Assembly (NCBI GenBank): GCA_025617745.1
Contig: CM046858.1
Coordinates: forward strand, 52,087,925-52,151,924
Direction: 5' to 3'
DNA: 64,000 bases
Source: Heliocidaris erythrogramma
Taxonomy: Eukaryota > Echinodermata > Echinoidea > Camarodonta > Echinometridae
Shown here: positions 38,701 to 48,007 of the stretch, in pieces
How the letters are laid out: each line of letters begins with the position of its first letter
How positions within the stretch are numbered: position 1 is the stretch's first letter
Notes under the pieces: model-generated
Databases searched by the model: none
Told to the model about the DNA's origin: nothing
Seen by the model: only the letters and a program-made list of their open reading frames with translations
Position numbers and translations under genes: made by a program

Positions 38701-41700
38701 ATGAGCGGAGTTGGAAGTAGAGTGGTTTGGGTGGAGTCGTCTAGTAGATCTTGAATCCTGTTGTTGTAGTCTTGTCTGACCATAACGACGGTGGCGTTCC
38801 ATTTGTCGGCTTGTAGGACGTGGATGAATGGATTGTCTAAGCCTACTGTATTCTTGTTACAAAATTGCTCCTGTACGGAGCAAATGGCATCAACAAGATT
38901 ATACACCGGCTACTCATACATGCATGTTGATTTCATCTCGATTTCCAAGCAGTAAACTCGTCTTATAACTCTACCAAAAAGGAGATTGTGGGGATATAAA
39001 AGACATCCACGACTGTAATATGTTGCTTCTTTATTATTCATTCAAATTAAAAAAACATTCACATGAACTCGTTAACAAGAAAGTTGTAAGCTATGACAGG
39101 ATTGCATTTATGTGGGAATACCACTGCCATTCACTTTCACTAAGCCACGACCACCGGTCATCTGAACTTGATATAATATTTGGGATCGTCTTCGTATGTC
39201 TACTTTGAATCATATGGATTGCTGTTCTTACCTCTTCAGACTTGACAGGTTTAGTTAGAGACAGAGTCATCCTTACGTCTGTGATAAAAATGTATGATAA
39301 TAAAACACAAAATGACTAGTCGTGTAGCATTTAAAAACCTTAGAAATGTTAGAGAAAATAATCCCATGTATTTAAATTATCAATATGCAAGGGAGCTAAT
39401 ATTTCTGGTATATGCAATTGTTCAATGGTCAAAGAAATGAATAATTTATACGTAGACATGTTCGTGAAGATGTACTGTCGTCATACCTTTGTCAAACAGA
39501 CAAGTCGAACAAGCTGGACTCAGTTTGGCTTTGCGACTGAGGTATCTTGGACCACATGGAACATTACTTTATATAAAGCTATGCCACTTTTGAAATAAAC
39601 GATGAGTCCAATACATGACGGTAACATTGGTATGATATTCCTTTGAAGTTTTTTCTCTAGATAATGGTGTTCATGATTTTAGAGTTATTTCTTCCACTGC
39701 AGTTATGGAATTCTTCTCATTCTTGTTGAAAATTAACATCGATTTGCCTCTATTAAAAGTTTTTTGGGTTATTTTAACTTCCAATGAAGATTTTTCTCAC
39801 ATTCTTCGCAAATGAATGGATAATTTATCTACCTTCACAAAAAACATTGGCATCATTTCTAGACTCAGAAACATTTTATCCTACCATATCTATTGCAACC
39901 TAGCCTGGGGGAACTCCCCACCCTCCAAATTACACAAATTAATCACTCTATTTCCGGAGACATCACAATAAAATAATTCGTGTAATTACAGGTACTACTC
40001 CCCGTTGTCACATAGACCATTTGTGACCCGCCGCCTCAAAACCTACAATAAGTCGCACGGACCACAACGTAGCAAACAGCCTAAAATAGTAAATTTGCTT
40101 GGATCAGTCCATTTTCTGTTTTTGATAGAAATGGGTAGTTTCATTATCATTCTATCATGTGTCAAGTTTGTGAGTCGTAATTTGACTTAGAAATATGTTT
40201 TGGGGGCATTTTAAAATGACTCCTTTTTTTTCACCTGTCGAGCTAATGGATGTTTGGAGAGCTTTTGTAATACTTTCCTTCAATGCCAAATTACTACTTT
40301 ACCTCTAAAGGTATTAAATTGATTTTTGGAGTGAGCAATGAATAGGTCCTTCTGGAGCAGCGTGCCAAAATTCAGCCTAATCTGATAATCCCTTCATACC
40401 GGTTGCTATGGCCATTTGAATACCCAGTTTTACTTGGGCGCACACAGAGAGCGAAGGTTTAGCACTCTTTTGTTCCGAACTTAAATGGCCATTTTCTCTG
40501 AATAGGAGTTATTGATTGCTGGTTACATACTGATTCTAAATGTGACGTTTAAAGGTGTTATCGTTGAGTAAACTAGGCAAGTGATATACCATTGGAAAGC
40601 TGAGAATCTCTACTTTCATAAAATGTATAAAACAAAACACATAATTTGGGCGACTTATTGTAGGTTTTGAGGCGTCGGGTCACATTTGTACAAACAATTC
40701 TACATACTAAAACTTACCGAAATTAATAAACACATTTAAACGCTTTTTCTTGATTAAGCATATCATATAATCATGTCACACACAGAAAAGAAATTATCCG
40801 ATAAGGTTATTTTATGTTATCCCCAATTGAATGATGTATTTTTACTGGATGCCCATTTTGAATGAAAAACACTATTTGAATGTAAATCTAGAGTGTACAT
40901 GTACATATGGCAATTATTCCATGTATTATCAGTATAGTCTATGGGTCAAAAACTGAAATTTCCCCACCCCCTTAGAAATAATTTTATATGAAGTTATTTT
41001 TTCTGTTAGATGGGACCATTAACTATAAAAATATGCTTCTTTGCCCTAAATTAAGAGGTGGGCGTGACCACAAGGGCTATTACCATGGCAGCAGATCAAG
41101 AACAGTAGAATTTCAGAAAATGTCATGTTTTCGTGTTTAAGAAAGTAGAAAAACACATTGTAACATTTTAGAATAATGTATCAAAAGATTCTCCCTTGAA
41201 TACAACGCAAATAAGAGTTATAAAAGTGTCCACCATGTTTGAAAATGGCTGTTGCTATGGAAAGAGTATAAAAAAAAATCATATATGAGCAAATCCATGA
41301 TGCTCCCAAAAAATAAGTATATATTAAAACATTTGTAGTGCACATGATTATCTTCTCTTTTACAGGACACGCACTTATCATAATTTGTTTAAGTAAAGGG
41401 GTGATGGAGGAGACCATTACATGTGTAGGCCGTAACAAATATATTTATTGTGTTGTATTTTCAACAAAATACTATGGTTGTTTTCAACATGAAAATAATG
41501 GTAACATTTAATAATTTTTGCCACCGGGAGGGGGGGGGGGGGGGGGGGTAAAGTAGACACCAGCAGAAAAAGAACTTCTGTTGAAAAGGTGCATGCACAA
41601 GGGGGGGGGGGGGGATTAACAGAAAAGGCACTTTTAGGGAAAAGGGAAATGCATAATTGGAAATGTTAAAGTGAATACATAAGTGTAAGACATTATCATG

Positions 41701-44700
41701 ATTATGTACCGTATATTTTGAAGCCATCTCAGGAAAGATTCAAATAATCCTATTTGTTTCTCTCTTCATATCACAGTGTGCAGTTAAGTGTGAAGGTCCG
41801 TGATGGTCTATTATTCATTTAATTTCCAAGCGAGCATAATAAAATAGCAGGCTGTGACATTTAGTGGTGGATCCAGTGGGGGGGGGGGGGGGGGGGGGGG
41901 CTTTTGGCGGAGCTTTTTAAATTATCCATGATAGACATCTAGGACTTCGGCCCCTATTTAGGTGGTAGAGGCCTTTATTTTTTCTTTCTTGATTTCGCCT
42001 ATCACTCTTTCATATAGAGAATTGGCCCCCCCCCCCCTTGAAAAATCCTGGATCCGCCGGTGACATCAGATTATTATGAAGAGGAAAAAGTCATCCTAGT
42101 GGGATTCAAAGTACAATGTCATCATGAAAGACTGGATAGACCAGTGGGGTCGCTAGGCCTTTCTGTGTTGGAGGGGGGGGGGGGGGGGGCCGAGTCTGTG
42201 TGCCACCGATTACCGATAAACCTTTGTTGACGACATCATTTTTTTTGGGGGGGGGGGCAGGTGCAGAAGCAAGTAATAGAATAATTTGTTCTCAACTAGT
42301 GTTAACCGTCTATTTTCATTTAACAAATCTAATTCGAATAGCCGGCGGCTAGTCGTTGACTAATCACCGTAGGGTCCTAGATGTGTCGCCGAAATGCTGT
42401 AATCGGCCGGGGAACAATGACTAATCGGCGGCGTTTCGTAGATTAATCTACGATTGCACGCCGACAGCCGCCGAAATGTCGGCGATCAGTCGGCGATAAA
42501 TGAACAATGGTGGAAATGACTACCCAGGTTCGCTGACATGATGTAATCGGCCGGGGAACAATGACTTATCAGCGGTGTTTCGTAGATTAATCTACGATTG
42601 CACGCCGACAGCCGCCGAAATGTCAGCGATGGGTGCCGGCAGTTCTTTCTTCGCCGATCGATCGCAAAATTTTAACTCACACTTAAAAATGACCGACAGG
42701 CCGCCGATCACCAAAAATAGTCGTTTCTGTCGGCGGAAAACCCGATTGATCGACGAAGCATCTCAGACTTTCCGCCGAATGTGCCCCTCTCACACCCCAA
42801 AATCCATCGAAATCCCATCGACGGCGCATGGGATCGTTTATGCGAACCCAGTTTTACAACCAACTGATTGTCGCTGGTCAGCGACCAGTCGCCAATTTAG
42901 TGTGACAGGGGATTTTTACGTTCTACAAGTTTACTCAAATTTACATGCTTCAGTAGCTTATATTTTCTGGTAATAACTAACTTTGCGCATCTTAAGCTTT
43001 ATCATTTAATTAATGAAAAGAAACTAGTTTTAGTTAACTCTACAAACAATGTGTATACTTTAATAGTGGTCATGTTGCTTTAGACTCCAACATTATTACA
43101 GTCGTAGCCGGGCGGCTTAAAGTAGAACGTTAATGATTTTAAATATTGGCTTAATACTTATTATTGCATAGATGGCATAAATTAAACAAGGTTATCCAAA
43201 TTCAACGCTTGGAAACATTTGAAGTAATGATTATTATCAATTATAAAACCGTAAAATACAGCCCCCGATATAGCAGCTGAAGAGCTCCTCGAACGCTGCT
43301 GAGATATGTGACGACACACCCTGGACCAGTCCTGTCTAAGCAGACGATGTCCCATAACATCTTACACATTTTTCAGAGCCCATTTTGTCATCTCCTCTTC
43401 ACTTATTTCTCTTCCTTCACTAGCGTCAGTCTTAATGTTAGTCTGTTGCCTCACTCTTAACTTCGTGTATGGTATTATTTTGATGAAAAATGCAGCGTTA
43501 AAAAAATAAAGGAATCAGTCACTTGTAAACAAAATAAGACGCCATTGTATTTTCAGCTGCTTGCACCGGGCCATGTTCGGCGTTTCAAGAGGGAACGAAT
43601 ACCATCCTGCTATTATTCGGAGGGCTTTTCAATTTGAAAGTGGGGTTTATTTCATTGATCATTGACCCTTCTTCCTATGTATTTACAATCAAACGGTTTT
43701 AGCTATCAGAATCAGTTTCACTTTCCCTTTATAATGGTGTGAAATAAGGTCATGTTTAAATACACCAAACTCTTTATAATTTCATAAATAATTGCATTGC
43801 AATTACGTTCATTCATTATAGGACGTCGTCTGCTTAAGCAGGATCGATCCCGTGTGTGACGACATCAAAACATCGCTATATTTCTGGCGAATCCTCGGAT
43901 ATTCCAGATGCTGAGAAGAGCTTTTATTTGTGTTGTTTTTATAATCACCAGATACGCAGTTGACATAAAACTTATACGATTGCCATCTGTAAGCTTCCCA
44001 GTTTCTAGTGATACATTAATTGCCATATTTGTGATTTTCTTTGAATATCTACTTTAATATGTAGTGCTCTACCATAACGGGTACCCGTTTACACCTGAGT
44101 TGAAAGTGGCAAATGTGGATTATTTTCTTGTAATATTATGTTAATGCCGGGCTGGGATTCGAAACCTTGGCTGACTTGAATGAAAATCAAGTGAATGAAC
44201 CAAAATACCACTACATCTCCAATGATAAAATCAGTTAGTACACGTTTTTAACCCGTTGAATACTGAATTCTTTAACTCTCATAGACTTAATACAGGAGCC
44301 ACCCGGTTAACGTAGTCTATGGGTTAAGGATTTTTAAAGAAATATTACAGTGGGTAAGCTTGTAAGAGTGTAAGAGGATAAGATTCAGTGGCCTGAAGTG
44401 TCATTAAAACAGACAATCATGTTCTCCATCCTTGAACCCCATCGGACTGTTTGGGTATATCTTACCATTAACATCCGTCGGCAAAGGTGAGAATCCACTT
44501 AGACAACACCGAACTGCAAATAAAAATAGAACGGCATTAAGTGAGTGGGGCGTGTAAACAGCAAGCACTATAGGACAATGTGGTTCTAATCTACACGAAG
44601 GCAACGATCTCGTGATTATCAATCTCATGGAGGAAATGATAACAACTCATATAATGCGAATTCTAAATTTAGGGTATTCATTATAAAAGCTTACCTCTGC

Positions 44701-47700
44701 CATTTCTTCGATACTGTTTGAAAAGGCACGCTCCAGCAAGCATAAGTAGGACTACAGCTGAATCATGAACAATAATAAAAGAAGAAAGAAAGAATAAAAA
44801 CAAACAAAAAATTATCATAATCGGTACAGGATATAATCAATGAATGGGCTTACTTCATTACCAAAATAAGCATTATTATGTCGTTTTCTTGACATATACT
44901 GATTGTAAAACATGTAAACTAACCAATGGACGCACTGTACGTGTACAACTGATCACATTTCATTTTCACCAGAAAAATGTGTAACGTGGGATATCACTAG
45001 TTAAGATTGCCTCTTATGACATGTTGAAATGTTCATGTTTTCTACGCAATGATTGACAGGATGAATTGTAATCACAATCAATTGTATGAATGCTAGCTGT
45101 CTTAAAGTAGCGGTCTTTCTTCTATCCATGTCAAGTACGTCATGTACGTGCGATATCTTCATTTAAAGATCACATTACAAGAAAATCACAAATATGGCAA
45201 TAAATGTATCACTAGAAACTGGGAAGCTTACAGATGGCAATCGTATAAGTTTTATGTCAACTGCGTATCTGATGATTATTAAAACAACATAAATAAAAGC
45301 TCTTCTAAGCATCTGGAATATCCGAGGATTCGCCAGAAATATAGCGATGTTTTGATGTCGTCACATTAGGGATCGATCCTGCTTAAGCAGACAACGTCCT
45401 ATAATCAATGAACGTAATTGCAATGCAATTATTTATCAAATTATAAAGAGTTTGGTATATTTAAACATGACCTTATTTCACACCATTCTAAAAGGGAAAG
45501 TGAACTGATTCTGATAATTAAAACCGTTTGATTGTAAATACACAGGAGAAGGGTCAATGATCAATGAAATAAACACCATTTTCAAATTGAAAAGCCCTCC
45601 GTAATAAGCCAGTTCGGGGTTATCGCATGGTACAAATGACCCCAAATATCCACAGATATTTTAAACATGGAGGGTCCCTTTATGTGCACTTCAGAAAAAT
45701 AACTCTGGGAGTGATAGAGGTGCCTCATGAATAGCTTTTGTTTCCCCCTTTAAAAAAAATACTTTCACCTGGATATCATGGAATGCACCATTAGTGCAAA
45801 ATTGAATAAAGATTACATGACATTCATGAGCACATATCGAATATTAGTGTCAGTGGGTTTTAGAACTTGGTACAGATGACCTTTATCTGCTCATGCTCAG
45901 ATTGCATCTCCGAAGTGGCTTATAGGACGGATGGTATTCGTTCCCCCGGTGCAAGCAGCTGAAAATACAATGGCGTCTTATTTTGTTTACAAGTGACTGA
46001 TTCCTTTATTTTTTAACGCTGAATTTTTCATCAAAATAATACCATACACGAAGTTAAGAGTGAGGCAACAGACTAACATTAAGACTGTCGCTAGTCAAGT
46101 AAGAGAAATAAGTGAAGAAGAGATGACAAAACAGGCACTGAAAAATGTGTAAGATGTTATGGGACATCGTCTGCTTAGACAGGACTGGCCCCTGGTGTGT
46201 CGTCACACATCTAAGCAGCGTTCGAGGAGCTCTTCAGCTGCTATATCGGAGGCTGTATTTTACCGTTTTATAATTGATAATAATCATTAGTTCAAATGTT
46301 TCCAAGTGTTGAATTTGGATAACCTTGTTTAATTTATGCCATATATGCAATAAAAAGTATTAAGCCAATATTTACTTTGATGGAATTTTCTTGTAATGTG
46401 ATCTTTAAAAGGAAAGAAAGCGCTCATTTACTTCTAGATAATACATAGCATTCGAGTCTAGCATACTGACTAAAATGACGAAAGACTTACGGAAAACTAT
46501 CAGGACTATCTTTACAGTATTGGATCCTTGTGGCGGAGAATTTGCCTGAGCAAAGACAGTAACGGTTCTGTTTCCAACGATTCCCGGCAAACCTGAGGCC
46601 ACGCATTTGTAGGGTTCATCACTAACGCTGATCACAATTGCTACATTCTTATTTTTTGTCCCATCAGTGTTTGTCCATTCTTCAGATATATTGGATACCA
46701 CTTTTTCAGATCCGTGCAGGAAGTAGAGCTCGATGTGCGGATAGTATCCCTCCACGAGGCAGGTGAGTTTTGAAGTTGAGTGGACTTTAATGATGCAGGC
46801 CCCAGGGTGTACATCATTCCCCAAGCATTCCCGGATAATTGGAAACGGTTCAAAAGGAAAAGCTTGTACAGAAAGGTATAGCAAATAATACCATAAATAA
46901 TAAGAATATCATTGAACACACAAATCCAACAAAAGAGTTTACAAGTTCACCGTAAGACCCTTAGACAGGTTGATTAGGGTTTTTAAATCTTCGGTCTCCT
47001 GCATCTTCCAACATTTGCTCCGAAATTTCAAATAAGGGTCAGCTGGTTCCATTTCTAACCACTTGAAATGACCAATCTATCAATCATATCAATTCATGAA
47101 ATAAAAGCGTTGAATTTTCAGGGGGATTATGGCCCCCTTATATGGGTCTTGGAGGACCGACGGATTGACTTCCCCCTACTATCCCCCCCCCCTCTCCAGC
47201 TCCCCCCCCCCCCCCATTCCATTGTCATCCCATCACCCCCAGGGCGAGGGGAGAAGGGATTAATATCATTATACGTATTTATAATCATTATGGAAATATT
47301 TTCGAAGGAATTTTCTTCTTCTTCTTTTCCGATAAAGTGTCAAATTACCGGTAGCGAACGTCGTGAAACATACACACTAAACTGTGTGTGTGACCATGAA
47401 GCTTCAAATGATGTAACTCTATACCTGTATGATGACCTGTACACGTACGTGCGAACGATCTAACACGTGTGTATACTACTGTACTGTACACTGAAGCCAT
47501 GCGGATATATGGCCATGCTGTTCTTTGGCATAGCTCCCCTTCACAGGGAAAAGTATATGGGTTGGCTGGGCATGAAGCTACAAACCCGCTTCATGGGTTG
47601 GTGGAATTATTAGGCCTACTCCCTGCGGAAATTCAATGTTTAAAAATGAATTTATGAAATATGGACGGGACGTCAGCCCTCAAGAAGTGCCTCCCACCAC

Positions 47701-47976
47701 CCTAAGAACCCTTCCCCACCCGTGGGTACCAAAAGGCGGGGACCGAAAGGGCCAGGGGAGGAGCCTATTTGAACCAAAAAAAGAGCCCGAAATCCTTAGT
47801 GTATTATATTATAAGATAGGCTGTAATGCCCAAATGATAGATTCGTCAGTCATAATACTATAAGTCTCTCCCTTTCCTTAATCTTTGTCTCTGTCTGTCT
47901 CTCACCCCCTTTCCTCTCCCTTTCAAACCTACTTTCTCTGTCATATTTTCTAACCCCCCTGTGTATGTGTGTGTGC

Positions 47977-48007
<31 letters not shown>

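Noticed and set aside
42575-42973. 132-residue open frame
   Set aside because: It lies in the CGGCG-rich tandem repeat and its protein has no domain or splice support.
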